The translations under genes were made by a program, and so were the position numbers. A stretch of DNA of 64,000 nucleotides from NCBI GenBank assembly GCA_051294375.1, contig JBJCIZ010000239.1, positions 5,847,074 through 5,911,073 on the forward strand, given 5' to 3'. The DNA comes from Paraspadella gotoi. Taxonomy: Eukaryota; Chaetognatha. Below the pieces are notes generated by a model. It made no database searches, was not told the origin of the DNA, and saw nothing but the letters and a program-made list of their open reading frames with translations. Of this stretch, positions 10,789-23,634 are shown in pieces. Each line of letters starts with the position of its first letter. Positions within the stretch are counted from its first letter, which is position 1.

Positions 10789-11975
10789 CTGAGCCAATGG
10801 TCGGTCGGTCTTGAGCTACTTATTGTCTTAGCAACAAATTACTCATAGCTATGATAACAAATTTAGTAAGTAAATAAAGTTATCGACTATTTCTTTAGAT
10901 GTCAATTTAAGGAAATTAACTATTCGATTGTTTATTCCATAAATTATTCAAGATAATTTTAGATGAAAAAAAAAAAAACCAGTTACTGACCTCGAGACGA
11001 TTTTCTAATTCGGTCTAAACCTGAAAATTTAAAATACGAAAAATATTACCCTAATATATTTTGAGAAAAAAAATTAACATCATCATAACTAGTTGTGTAT
11101 ATTACTTGGATAATTACTGTACATTTCGGGCGGTCGATCTTCTTTCTTGACGTTGGGCTCGTCTCTCTCTCTATTTTTTTTTTTCTCTCCCTCTCGATAA
11201 AGCACTTCCAGTATTTTTTTTAATAGATATGTATTTTATTTTTTATATTCTAGTCGATAAACTGATTTGAAGAATAACCGGGTTAACGCGTTAATACGCG
11301 ACACAAGCGTAGATAAAATTAGATTTAGAATTCCTTTATTTCCTTTTTTTTTCTAAATAACAATTAAGTTTAATCTTTTAATTTAATGTAGTCGCTTTCT
11401 TTAAAACGAAGCGTTTTAGAGAGATCGTTTTCGGCGTCGATAAAACGGTATCAATGTGAAAACTGTGATTGGCGAGTGTGGTTAAGATTTCCATAATAAG
11501 ATAAAGGATATGATTTAGTAGTAAGAAGCAAGTTTTCCATAACCGCTTTATTCTTTCATTTCATCTTATTCCGACATTACTATAAAAAATAAAACAACTT
11601 TTCTTGGCGGATATATAGTCAAGCCCAAGACTTTATTATGCACAATAAAAAATTATATTTCAAACCTATTTACCTCAATCTACCTCTGTTTACATATCTT
11701 TCAATTTAAAATGAGACAAAAGAAGAGCGTGGAAAAAGTGTAATTTAATTTTAAACAACAACATTAACGAAACGAGAATTACTCTGTCGCTCTCTTAACT
11801 AGAAAATCGCGAGCTAAATTTGCACATCTTCTGCAGTCTATCCAGCAAGTTTTCTTTATCTTCCGCAGTCTTTATGCAGCCATATTGCTTCATCACACTA
11901 TTTCTGCTGTCTCTCCGCCGCCAAATTTACTACATCTTCTGCAGTTTTTCGGCAGCCAGTTTCCTACATCAAATC

Positions 11976-12148
11976 TCACGGCGGCACCATGTAATTTCCC
12001 GCGTACTCCATTCTCAATATCTCGTCGATCTTCTCGTCGCTGCAGGGACGTGCACCAGGAAGCCGTGCAGCGCAGCGGAGCAGACGCCGTCGTCGAATTT
12101 CATGAAATCGACGCTGCCTTTCATGTGGCGGGTGTCGTAGACTTTAGT
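11976..12148 (-). CDS. terminal exon of an unidentified minus-strand gene
   Basis: A strong acceptor (CTTCCCCCAG) at 12,149 precedes a well-balanced frame (TKVYDTRHMKGSVDFMKFDD, then ALHGFLVHVP). About 100 nt in, a second frame takes over that reads CSDEKIDEILRMEYAGNYMV and ends PP-stop at 11,976-11,978. The two halves differ by one base of frame near 12,042. Either a single-base error lies there, or the protein stays in the first frame and ends a few residues later at a TGA. A third frame is also open here, so the model is provisional. Upstream exons are hidden by the retroelement. Confidence 0.45.
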
Positions 12149-12276
12149 CTGGGGGAAGAGAAGGAAGGGGAAGGGGGAGGAGGAAGAGGAGGAGGAGGGG
12201 GAGAGAGGGTGAGGGAAGCGGGGAAAAAGGGGAAAGGGTGTTGGGGCCAGAGAATTACAGAAGGAAATTTGATTGG

Positions 12277-12289
<13 letters not shown>

Positions 12290-12325
<36 letters not shown>

Positions 12326-12420
12326 AGAGAGAGAGAGAAGAGACAGTGAAGAGAGAAGAGAGAGAGAGAGAAAGAGAAAGATAGAGAGAGAAAAAAATAG
12401 AGTGGGAGAGAGAGAGAGAA

Positions 12421-12460
<40 letters not shown>

Positions 12461-12510
12461 CAAAGAGAAAAGAAACAGAGTGAGAGAGAGAGAGAGAGAG
12501 ATTGAGTGAA
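12290..12510. repeat. GA microsatellite tract split by the LTR element
   Basis: Imperfect (GA)n with AAG interruptions. A similar purine tract resumes at about 18,140-18,380 after the 3' LTR, so the retroelement appears to have landed inside one GA tract. Confidence 0.7.
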
Positions 12511-13010
12511 AAGAGAACCAGTGGGCCCACCAGATAGTTTGTGGACCGAGAGGAGACTGAAGATATCTCTCTCTTAGCCTCTCTCCTCTTCTCCCCGTCA
12601 CCCTCAGTAGACTTTGGATCATGAAGTCAGTTTAGATAGATATCCGTCAGCTTGGACTTAATTTCCCTCGGTATTTTAAAAACCATTTTCCTAACGGCAT
12701 TTTACACTGGCTTTAACGAATTATTATGGATTTTATGACGGAGTTTGATGCATTTCTTAGAAAATTACCTTCGATTTATCTATGATTTCTCTTACAATTG
12801 TCCTTCGAGATTATACTCTGATATAGAAGGTCAGTGGAATGCCTTGTCGGATTTTGCGGTATTTATAGCCGAGCTATTCCTGGACCCAAACTGGAATATT
12901 ACTGTTGGAGCGCGTAGAGAGACGGAGAACTTCTCTACAGTAGGAAATGAATTTTCGCATTCGAAAAACAGCATCGCTTCTTTCAAGGTATTTCAGTTGA
13001 TATGAATTAA
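12508..13010 (+). repeat. 5' LTR
   Basis: Aligned by landmarks with 17,528-18,135; the copies differ by many small indels. The exact 3' edge is uncertain by tens of bases. Confidence 0.55.
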
Positions 13011-13560
13011 CGTCTGAATTGCAGATGGGTGAGGTCCTTGTCTACAAACATACTGGGACGGTTAATCAAGGTGGACGTCGCAAGTGATGTCATGATGTGA
13101 TAGAAGTGATTATGATTTACGTTTGATGAATGATTGGAGTTATGCTTGATTAATGATTGAATTTAATTATTAGAAATGAATTCGAATTTTAACATTGGAT
13201 TGGTTTCATGTGATTTGATTGTTTTCTATGATCATCTTTGCAAGAAACATTTTCTCTCTAAAAATATAAACGAGTTTATATTTTAAGAGATGAACAAATA
13301 TAAAAGAAAACGCATAACAATAATTATTTCAATGAATATACTTAATATGATTTATTGTATCACAGTTTAAATGAGTAAAATTATACGCTTTTTATTTATG
13401 AGAACTTTTTGATTTTATCAATGATTGGTACTCTTTTTAGAGACGGAATTAAATGGTTTGATTCGAAATAATTCAATTTTGAGTTTCTGGATCTCTTGAT
13501 TTTGTTTGAATATTTTTTTGAAGCATTTTCTAATTCTTTTTTCGTTTTTCTCTTTTCGAG

Positions 13561-14600
13561 ATGTCGCCTCAAATAATTGGAACGTACATTGATACAAAGG
13601 ATTGCCCTAACGGATCTACGAAAAGTCTGTTCACGACATTGGAAGTTGATTCGATACGTGAACTGGGCCCTCAAAGAAGAACCAACCTTGCTTTACGAAC
13701 TTTTCAGAACCTTCGTGGCAAGCAGAGAGATTGTCAAAATGGCACAACTCTCTTCCCAGATGACACGAAGATTCTTCTGGAAGAGACTATTGGTGAGGCC
13801 AGTCTATTCTGGAGGGACCAAGCTCCAGAAGAAGAGAAGAACGGAAAGTGTGTTTAGGAAAGAATGAGAAAAGTGATTTGGCTTCTATTATTTCCTTTCC
13901 TTGTCCAAACTCCTCTGTGGACTATACAGTCGCTCTATTCTTTGAAAGATTAGAGGCAGATGAATGATCTGGAAATCGAGTTTGATGAACTGAAAACTTG
14001 TGTGCCAATTGAACGGAATTCGCAGGATGAATGATGCGTAGTGATTCAAAAGAAGCTGTCTCTGAGGCTTTAATGAAATAAAAGAAAAGTATGAAACTGA
14101 AATTAAGCAACTCAGAAGAAGAACTCGATTCTACAAAAAGAAGAACTTGAAAAATGAAAGAAAGAAAAATTCGACTCTTCTCTCTAACACTATCCTTAAG
14201 CGGTGTGGGGCGACGAAATAGACATCTCAACCACCAATACCCATTGTTACTTCTTCGCCCAAGAAACCCTCAAAGTGGTGGGGGCACAGTTGAAACCGAA
14301 AATTTATTGGCACTTCGTCTCCACTGAAACGAAAAAGGACAATCCTCATTGAAACTGAACATCAGGTATGATTTAAGAAAAAGCATGGTTGCTATCATTG
14401 CAAAGAAACATATATAGAGAGTTGCATCTTTCAAGAAATTGATTCCAAATCAAAGAGCAAATGTTGCATACGAAGGAGGATTATGTTTAAAGTGTGTTCA
14501 GAAGAAGAGGTGCCTATCTTTGCAAAAGATTGCCATTGTTTCACTAACGCAAATATGCTAGATATGGCATTCTCCTTTTTTGTCAGGTAAAAGGAACACC
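13561..14600 (+). pseudogene. gag-like remnant with zinc knuckle
   Basis: Frame pieces start MSPQIIGTYIDTKDCPNGST at 13,561. At about 14,390-14,500 they read GCYHCKET, then after a gap GLCLKCVQ followed by Cys/His-containing residues. The CxxC plus LCLxC spacing resembles the gag zinc-knuckle region of Pao/BEL elements. At least two frame changes interrupt it. The family call is an inference from this motif only. Confidence 0.45.
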
Positions 14601-17527
14601 ATACCCATCCTTCAGATTATTTCATGAATCCAATAAGAGAGGAGAATACGGAAGAGAACGGGATAGAAACCGCCCAATCAGGCGGTTTGGGGTGTTCTGG
14701 TTCGTGTTGATTTACGAACGACAGGACTAGAGGACATATTGTGTTACTCATTGATAATCTTATGTTCCAACTTATGGACGTTAGGTGCATAGTTTATATG
14801 TGGATGTGCATCTGTTTTTGCCTAACGCTTTGATGGACGCTTTTCTAACTGGTGTATTCCGCTTGAGGCAATAATCAACAGTCACAATAAAAACTGAATT
14901 AGAAAACGAATAAGAATATTCCTTGTGTACTGGAAGAGGCCTTTCGATAAATGTGCACACAGTCATTAATGTCTTCCACCTAATTGGCAATGAGTAAATT
15001 GTGTATAGTGACAAATAATGCATCCTATTACTATGGTAAAATAGCATTAGTCATAGCTGCACTAGAACATACATTATACTGTTATTTTCAACTAGACACG
15101 TAGCGTTATTATTATGGTCGTGAGCTCAAGTGAGTGGAGCCGCACCACTGCTCAACTTTTTATCCTTATATTCTTCTTGGAGAGCGGACCGATTTTTGCA
15201 AGGTCTTGCCAAACGCTGAGCGATTTTTCTGCCAATTATTTCTGGTTTTCTATTTCAGTGTATAGAGTTTACGGATTAAGACTGGTTAACTAGTGTTATA
15301 ATACTGAGGGACTATTTGTTAACCGTAAGAGAGTATACTTTTATTTCTTAAGAAGACGCTCACAACCATCACTTGGACGTGGTCTATCACTCGTTTAAGA
15401 GCAAGGGAGCAGAAGCGTTGAATTCTTTCTGGTACAAATCCTTTGAGGAGGTGAGTGTCGATGGAGATTCGTGAACGACGAAACTGTGCATGCACCAAAT
15501 ATTTCCTACGAGCTCGACGGCGACGCCAGGCAACCTGTGAGGTAGTGAGGCGACAGCCCTCACGGCAGTGTACCGAGAGAGAAGTCGCAGCCAATTTCAG
15601 GAGGCGACCTACGCTCGTGCAACGTCTCAGCTTTGAAATTCTTGCAGGCTTCGACAGTTGTCTACATTATACTTGCTTTGTATTACAGCTAGCCCAGCAA
15701 TGGAAAGCCTTTGTCTACGTTGCGATGCGCAAGTATGCTCATTTTTAAGGATTGCAGCTCCGATATGATAGAGTTTCAATATTTATTTGTACATCTGGCT
15801 CTAAATATTAGATGATTATCAATGATAATATGATATGATCTATATCGCCACATGATTATTAATGAGAATGATCCTCATTATGACCTTCTTAGTTGTATTT
15901 TTACTCCATTTACACCATTAAATACATTATATTTTATCTTATAGAAATGTCTTCATCTCTATGTGCGACCGGTAGATTATGTGCTTCTATCCAGATTTAG
16001 TGTAGCTCAATCCATCATATTCTAAATCTCTGATAACAATGTAAATCAATAAGAATTACATTAAATTCACTGGATTACACCAAAGACTATCGAATCTATT
16101 TTTGGTGGTCACTCTTCTAACCATCTTGAAATTACAATTGAATGTTGAAATGTACATGTTCTTGAGAGACATTCATTCGTATATCAATGCCATAGGCATG
16201 TGAGAAGCTGTGAGTTAGATAACGTTGGATACATGTGATAGAAGCATTGTATGATGGTATGCTGCTCATGAATTATTCGAAAACTACTGAATTCTTCAGG
16301 AACCAAGTATTTCTTTGTGATCCAGCTATACCATAATATCCGCATTCTGATTGTGTACTTCACTCAATACTCTTTCCTCTGATTGTCGCTAAGGTATGCA
16401 TCATCTTGGAGTGTGCTATTCACTGAGGAATGCAATTAGGACTGGAGCCGCCTCTCTTACACTGTGAGGTTTATCATCCTCTCTCAGGATTAGAGTATGA
16501 GGCTGGTGTATCCCTGTGAAGGAAGTGTCAGCAATTTGTGCCATTTGCCAATCTTATATTTGTGTGCTACTGTAAAGTGACTCGAAGAGAGCTCCATAGT
16601 TGACTTCAATCAGCAGAGTAGACGTATTTGAGTGCCATAAATGAATAATGCTTTCATGTTTTTAGAGACAGAGATGACAAACTGCGAGTAAAATGAAAGG
16701 TTTATGTACATAAGTGTGTGGACACGAATACAAGTTACCGGTATGCGAAAATCAAACTTTCCATGTCGTGAACAGACTTTCTCAGATAACATTGACATAG
16801 TTTTAACCGATGTAGGTGAACAAGTAATGCACATTTTGCCTAACATCCTTATTAATTTTTAGCATATACTCATTCACTTGTCCCTCACTGTGTCTTTTGC
16901 AGTTATATCAATTCTGTTTCAAATGTATTGGACTCACCCCTGATGAGTCGACAGCAAGCTGGAACGAACATACAATTTGACAGGAAGAACACGACAACAA
17001 CGAGCCTAGCGGTCAGACAGGACAATTCCCACCCCCACGGAAACAAGGAATTAAACAGAAAGCAAAAATCTGAAACTATTATCGCAGAGGCGCGAAGAAC
17101 GGAAACAGCAGCCAGTGTGCATGATGTCGGATTCTCAAGACAACAAACATCGAGCCGGGGCCCATCTGAGGAACAATCAAGAACACTGGAGAAACAATCA
17201 AAGAGACGCTCTCACAGAAATGCGACTGAAATGGAATATATGCGGATCAATAATTTCTGATACAGGAGAATGGCCCTTTATTCAGCTTTTCACCAATCAT
17301 AGGTGTCCTTTCTCTTTTAATTTTGCAAAAACCATTATTGCGTAGAGCCACTCGAAATAGCAGATTTTGAATTATGTAGCACATTACCAAAGTTTAAGAT
17401 GAGAGATAACATATGAAACTCGTGATATGAAGACCTTCTCTTTCCGACTCTATGTAACTATCAAGTGATACCTGTTTCAGGCCTTATGTGGATCACTTCT
17501 GATAAGTGAGAAAGTAATTTATTGGTG

Positions 17528-18135
17528 GGGTGAAAGAGAACCAGTGGCCACAGATAGTGTATCACCGAGGAGGAGACTGAGATATCTTCTCTTAATTCTC
17601 TTCATCCTCTCTTCTGCTCTCTGGCTCACACCTTCTAAGTCTTCAGATCATATTAATCTATGAATATCAGTTAGAATCCATGATCGTTCTCGCTCGCTTG
17701 ACTTAGTTTCCTCTCGAGTATTATAACCATTTCTCTACGTGCATGTTTAAGACACACTGGGCATTTAACAGAAAAATTATTACTTGAGGATTTTAATGAA
17801 TCGGATATTGATTGCCATTTTCGCAATTAGAGTAGTGAATTGACACTTCGATGTTACACTTATGACATATCTCTATAAACATTGTACTCTCAAATGACAG
17901 CGAGAATTATTGTATTCTACAATTAAATAATTGAGTCACGAAATGGATTGCACCTTTTGTCGTTTCGGATATATTATGAATTCCGAGAACAACTTTCACA
18001 TCAGGATTTCAATCACGATGAATCCAAATCATTTCAACGTTATATTAAATATAAATCAATCATGGAGCTGCGAGTCAATCTGCAGTAGACGAGTATCCGC
18101 GTATAACTTCGGATCATCTACTGCATTATCATTGA
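17528..18135 (+). repeat. 3' LTR
   Basis: Direct-repeat partner of 12,508-13,010; begins TGAAAGAGAACCAGTGG. Somewhat longer through insertions. Confidence 0.55.
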
Positions 18136-18639
18136 GACGAGAGTAAGAGAGACGAGAAAGCACGAGCAGTAGTGAGGATAGTGAGAGAGGTGAGCGTCAG
18201 TCGGACAGTAGAGAGCGAGAGAGAAGAATAGAGAGAAGAGAGAGAGAGGGACAGAGAGAAGAGAGAAGGAGAAAAAGCAAAGAAAAGAAACAGTAAGAGG
18301 AGAGTGCAGAGAGAGAGAAGAGAGAGGAGAGAGAGAGAGAGAGAGAGAGAGATGAGAGAGAAGCAGAGGAACGTAAGTAGTAGAGAGAAGGTATAGTACA
18401 GAAAATTGATTAAAATCAGGCTTGAAGAAAAATTAGTAAAAAAGCGATTAACGTTGTGACAACTTAAAATTAAAACATAAAAACTAAGTCAAATTGAAAT
18501 CGACAAAACAAAATCATCTATCTCATGATATAGTCTATTGATATAGTCTACCTAGGTCCTATGATAGGTCCATGATAAAGACTCTAGATTTTCTAATTGA
18601 GGCTTCTGGAAAAAGCCTTTCAAAAAAAACACGTGAAAA

Positions 18640-18939
18640 ACCTTGTAATTGAATAACACGTCGAGCCCATCCCGGCCACGCCCCGCGATGTAAAACCCGT
18701 CCTGATCTCCAACGCGACGGTGTCCCTTCACCGGCATGAAACTCGGTTTGGCGAAAATGGACAGCGATGCTCTTTGTTTCTCTTCAGATTCGCGAGAACG
18801 AGGCGGATAAAGACTCGAAGGAGTTCCAACTGCGACAGAGATCGACGTCGCCGTCTCCAGGGATGAGGCTGCATTGGGCGGAACCAACCCAGCAGCAGCC
18901 CGTCGTTGAGCCACGACGGACGCCGCGGCGGGCGAGGAG
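18640..18939 (-). CDS. possible exon(s), strand and frame uncertain
   Basis: A minus-strand acceptor (CCCCCCCACCAG) at 18,940 leads into a balanced frame of about 100 residues (for example SLSIFAKPSFMPVKGHRRVG then QDGFYIAGRGRDGLDVLF). Its phase does not match the donor of the exon at 19,565. Another minus frame from the same acceptor, in matching phase, ends at a stop (SWNSFESLSASFSRI). On the plus strand a good acceptor (TTTGTTTCTCTTCAG) at 18,798 also opens a frame. Coding is likely here, but I cannot decide which reading is used. Confidence 0.35.
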
Positions 18940-19089
18940 CTGGTGGGGGGGGAAGATATCTGAGATTAGAATTCGTCAAGATTACGATTATATTGATTGA
19001 GATCATGACGCTACCCGTGTCCACTTTTTGTTCGTTTTTTTTTGCAATTTAATTTTTTTTAATAATTAACTTAGATATATTTTTTAAAC

Positions 19090-19376
19090 TTATAACCCCC
19101 CTAACCCTTATCTTAAACCCTAAAACTGACCTTGACCCAATCCTGAACTCTAACCCTAAACCCTTTTCCCTATCTCCTAACCCTATCCTCTAACCCTAAC
19201 CTCTAACTCTAGTCCCTAATCACAAACCAAATCCCTAACGTTAATCACTAATCTTAATCACTAACCTACTCCCTAACCTAATCCCTAACCCTAACTATTA
19301 ATTTAATCTTTAACTAAAAAAAATTAACCTAATTCCGATTTTAAGATAAAATGGGGCGTCCTAGCAAAGTAGAGCC
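19090..19376. mobile_element. TIR element with TTAGGG-like interior
   Basis: A run of CCCTAACC/CTAATC-type units ending at AAAATGGGGCGTCCTAGC then AAAGTAGAGCC, the same terminus as other copies. The left terminus is not clear. Confidence 0.5.
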
Positions 19377-19564
19377 TAGTAATGTTGATTAATATTTATA
19401 GTCACCTGTTTTTTGTAACTATCAAAGAAAGGTCTTGGAACTGCTTTGTCATCTGCTTGAATTCTTATTTTCATTTAAAATAAATCTATAAATTAAATAG
19501 GTAGAGACAAAACGTTAAGGCCCTTGACGGACAGCGCCACCATCCTCTCCCTTTCGTCTCTCAC

Positions 19565-20521
19565 CTTCAGCAACGTCACGGCGTCCATGTAGCGCCGGAT
19601 CTCCTTCTCGTTCTCCAGTCGCCGCCCTTTGGGATGGCGCGGCGCCGACGTGACGTTTCTGACGTTGTTGGCGTTGCACTCGACGAATTCCGCGGCGCCT
19701 TTTTGCCAGACGAAGAAGACGACGTCGTCGGGGACGTAGAGAGTCGGCGTCGCGTTGGCCCCGGATGTTGGGCTGGCAATCGATCGATCGGAAAGTCAAT
19801 TAATCAATCAATGAAATTAATAAATCAATTGAAATCAATCGATCAGCGAAACAATCGGTCAATGAAATCAATAAATCAATAATCAATAAAAAATCAATTA
19901 ATAAATCAAACAGTCAAACAATCAATCAATGAAATAAATAAATCAATCAATCATTCAATTATTCCGTCAATGAAATGAATCAATCAATCAGTGAATCAAT
20001 CAATCAAACAAACAAAAAATTAATGAAATGAACAAAGAAAAAAAATCAATCAATCAATCAATCATTAAAATACCCCACTTCTCAATCGGCCGCAGTCCGA
20101 AATCTTCGTAGGCTTCGGCGGCCATCTTGAAATTCCCTTCGTCGTCCACCTCTCGCCCCACCCACCGGAAGCCGCGCCCTCTTCGATGGAAGACGCGCGT
20201 CACGAGGCGTTTCCAAGGAACGAGCGACGCCGGCGGATGGCGGCGGACGGGAGCGGCGGCGGTGGCGGCGGCATCGAGGCGAACGGAGAAGAAGACGGAG
20301 GTAAGCAGACGCGTTCCGTTCCAACCGGGTTGGTAAGTACGAGAGACGCGGAGTCTAAGTTTGTAGTTTGGAGAAAGAAGATGGTTAGGTAATGGGTTTT
20401 AATAAAAAAAATATTATATTAATTCATATTACTAATTACATTTAATTTATATAATATATATTAATGAATGTTTGTTTTACCAATTACTGATGCGGCAAAT
20501 AGGAGAGTCTAGGATCAAGCG

Positions 20522-20603
<82 letters not shown>

Positions 20604-20817
20604 CGTGTTTGAAAATCAATGATTCTCTATCAAAACCTATATAAGAAATTACAAACTTTTTAAAAACTGTCAGTACGGTTCATAAGACAGACAATGTTTT
20701 TCTAGTTTTTTTTCCACACCTCGGCCGGCACGCAGCGACGAGCAGACGAGCGACTCTCTCCAGTTCCTCCAAGTCTTCGTCGAGGATGCCCAGGCGGACG
20801 ACGGGCCGCTCGAGGTC
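19565..20817 (-). CDS. gene C: three exons of an unidentified protein, partial
   Basis: Minus-strand exons: 20,817-20,720 (DLERPVVRLGILDEDLEELE), 20,180-20,074 (REVDDEGNFKMAAEAYEDFG then LRPIEKW) and 19,772 or 19,706 to 19,565 (AAEFVECNANNVRNVTSAPR to MDAVTLLK). Exons 1 and 2 join in phase across GT-AG sites. Exon 2 joins exon 3 in phase only if exon 3 starts at the AAAAAG acceptor near 19,706; the longer version, starting at 19,772 and containing YVPDDVVFFVWQKG, is in the wrong phase. Donor of exon 3 is AAG/GTGAGA. The mixed, hydrophobic-containing composition argues for this strand over the Arg/Ser-rich plus-strand shadow. No domain recognised. Confidence 0.5.
19795..20065. repeat. degenerate (CAAT)n tract
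   Basis: Tetranucleotide-like CAATCAATGAAATCAAT repeats filling the intron between gene C exons 2 and 3. Confidence 0.85.
20521..20602. repeat. (CT)n microsatellite
   Basis: About 80 bp of nearly pure CT. Comparable pure tracts are at 42,967-43,033 and 48,914-49,020. Confidence 0.95.
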
Positions 20818-20862
20818 CTCCAAGAGGAAGGAGGAGAAGAAAGAGGAAGAAGATATTCCCAA

Positions 20863-23609
20863 AGATATTTATAGCTAAACTAGATAAAGCCTATACTAAA
20901 CTACTCAGCACATTATAACCCAATAAAACTAATACAATAAGCACTCGTATGAGCACTTTACACATAAAATATTACATTTTTTCTTACCGCTCTAACTACA
21001 TATCAGACTTGTTTTTTATGGAGTTAAACCGAAATCATTCTCACCTTCACAACTGCTGCTGAATCTCGTGAAATACAGTGAGTTTGAAAAACAAAGTTAA
21101 CTCTCGCGATTCAAGTTTTCACAAAGATTGGTGTTCATAACAGAGATTAAGTATATATGATTTAGATAAACGATGATACATAATAATAATGTATTACAAG
21201 TAGCAAAATTGAATATTATTATTCATAATAAAGACCTCATTTATAAATATATTATGAACCAGGAGAAAAAGAATGGCCTTCGCAAGCTTGCAAGTCTCCA
21301 CTTTCGCCGACATTCTCAGGTTCTTCGGCGTCGACTCAAGTTCCGTATTAAGGAAGAACTTTCCAAAACGAGATCGAGAAATATTGTGCTCAATTCACAT
21401 TTCGCATCTTCTTTTTTATTTTTTCTTAAGATGCGTCCCGCTTTGAAAACTCCAATAGAGACCAATTTGCTGTGTTCGGTCCGGTCGCATCGATTGGGTC
21501 GATCGGTCCCCACTTACGTTAAAAGGTTAATAAACTTGATTCCATTTAATTATTTATTTAGAAAGGTATAGTAAGCGGATAAGTGCCTTAAGTTGCATAG
21601 TATTCTACAACTGTACAGTTCACGGATCTAGCTAAGCGTTACCGCCCTAAAATTCTTTAATTGTAACTTTAGATTAAAAACTTCTAAAGTGAGGAACGAA
21701 AACAATTATTATATTAGATGAACAGTTTATATAATAAAAAATAGTTGTATCTAATAATTACAATTTACGCCAGTAGGCCATATTGAATATACTAGTACTA
21801 AAACCACATAAATGTTAAAATTTGCAAAAACCATTTTTTTTCTAAGATTTTTTTGCAGAGTTTGGATATTTGTCATAGAGAAAGTTGAAAAAAAAGCAAC
21901 ATATAACTCTTTTTGAAAAAATTCCTTCAATTAAGTGAGGCTTCAAAAATTAAAAAGCTATATGTTTTAAGCGAAGAATTTAACCTTGTTTATATATTAT
22001 AATATAGTTTTTTTTAAATTTTTATTATACCCAACCTCCTAATGAAAGAATTTTTTTAAAAGACATGATCTCCAGAATTTTACTCTTTATTCCAATCTTT
22101 TGACGAGGACATGTGCAAATTGCCCAATCAAAATTAAGAAAAGCCCATTTTTGAAAATTTTTCGGATTTGTATAATGGCGTCAGTTTAACATATATATAA
22201 AATAATAGGCTAACCCTACTGACACAGAAAACTGTGACCAAGAACAATAAATTTAATTTTTATATTCAATTAACTGAGCGATTTACTGATAGTATATTTT
22301 GTTCATGAAATTGACTTTTTAGCAATTTCGTATGTATCATAACTTTGCAGTACGTGATCACCTGACAAAGCAAATACATGACTTTATTAAATTCAACATG
22401 CACCATATTTCATTGAATATAATAAGGTATTTTGATTAATACTTGGCAGATTAGTTAGGTTTACGGCCTGTGACAGCTACGTCATTGTTATTAGTTGGTT
22501 GCTTTAGTTTAAACTTTTCCAATAAGTCATCAACCATATAACGCGTTTATTACACATATCTATCAATATATGTACTCACTTGATCACTCGGAAAATATAT
22601 ACGTTGAAAAAAAAAGTCACTGCGGCGCAACACGTTGGAGAGGACCGTTCTTGGTTTTTTTCTCTTCTTCTTTTTGTTCTCTCTCTTTTCCTTTACTTTT
22701 TTCTTCCTTAATTTTTTAGGCCTTTTTCGCGTGTTTGAAACACAAACAAAAACAAAAAACAAAAAAACCTTGTGCTTACAAGTTTGAACCGAAAAATCTG
22801 TCCCGTTCACAAAGACGGAGCAGCGGTGGCGTGGTTCTGTTATAAACTACTTTACCTCAGCCGATATAACTATTTGTTTATTCATTTATTAAATTTTATT
22901 TTCCTACTTTGAACCAGCTACCTTGGATTAACATTATCAATTTTTAAATGTCCGCGTCGAAAATGGTTTTCTCAGTCGTCGTCGTCGTCTCGTCGTTCTT
23001 TGTCGACGATTTTATTCTTTTTTTCCCAAACTCATTTTGGAAGGAAGGACGAAAACAAAAAACCACAACAAAAACAGACCAACCATCCAGACAAGAACAG
23101 ACAACTCTGCAACAAACCATTCAACTTAACAAAACAACTTCGTCTCCTGGTCAATGACGTAAAGAAATAAATTGGTCCAAAGCAAAATTCATAATTTTCG
23201 CTCAATGGTTTAACAACCAACATGAAAAATCATCGAACGGAAGATATACAAGAGAGACGGAAAGAGAGAGAGATCAAATCTCCTCTCATCTCTCTGTCTC
23301 TCTCTTCTCCCTCCTCCCTCTGTTCTCTCTCATCTCTCTCGCTCCTCTTCGTCTCTCTCCTTCTTGTTTAGCTTCCCCCCACGATCCGATCCTCCGGTCG
23401 CTCAAACTACTTCCCCGTCCCGCAATATCCCCGTGGACGACTCAAACACTCCTCTACCCAAAGGCCTGTCGCTGTCTGCTACCATCATTTCTCCTCCTCC
23501 TCGCTCGTCACTCCTGCCTCCCTTCTCTTCCTCTCCTATCTCACTCGGCCTCCTCTCCGCTCTGTCTCTTCCTCATCGAGACGACTGGACCTTCTCTCCT
23601 TTTCTTCAC
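20863..23609 (+). repeat. left arm of large inverted repeat 2
   Basis: Matches the reverse complement of 23,635-25,995 from CTAGATAAAGC at 20,881 inward to the GA/CT tracts beside the gap. About 16 percent longer than its partner, again with many small insertions. No gene frame survives in it. Confidence 0.75.
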
Positions 23610-23634
23610 NNNNNNNNNNNNNNNNNNNNNNNNN

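Larger units (their letters stand above)
12508..18135 (+). mobile_element. LTR retrotransposon, tentatively Pao/BEL-like, defective
   Basis: Two direct repeats of about 500-600 bp bracket about 4.5 kb. Both begin TGAAA(A)GAGAACCAGTGG and run in the same order through GAGGAGACTGA, TATCT and CCATTT-type landmarks. A G-rich stretch (GGTGGGG) precedes the 3' copy as a polypurine-like tract. The interior has gag-like pieces with a Cys/His array, but no reverse transcriptase or integrase motif could be read. Small indels throughout the copy break every frame, so it is either dead or unpolished. No primer-binding site could be identified. Confidence 0.6.

Noticed and set aside
12014-12622. Long Ser/Leu-rich and Arg/Glu-rich ORFs over the GA tract
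   Set aside because: Translations of a dinucleotide repeat, not genes. The same holds for ORFs over 26,409-26,708, 34,817-35,213, 36,639-37,004 and 48,827-49,063.
13600-16800. Inverted match of about 17 bp core (AAGTCTGTTCACGACAT) between 13,621 and 16,780
   Set aside because: Similarity extends weakly for perhaps 100 bp on each side but not as a clear arm. It may be a hairpin inside the retroelement or noise.
20186-20877. Plus-strand two-exon model (MEDARHEAFPRNERRRRMAA... with a GTAAGC donor)
   Set aside because: Splice sites and phase are acceptable, but the product is almost only Arg/Ser/Lys/Glu/Gly, and the minus-strand gene C exons in the same interval have normal composition. Kept as an alternative only.
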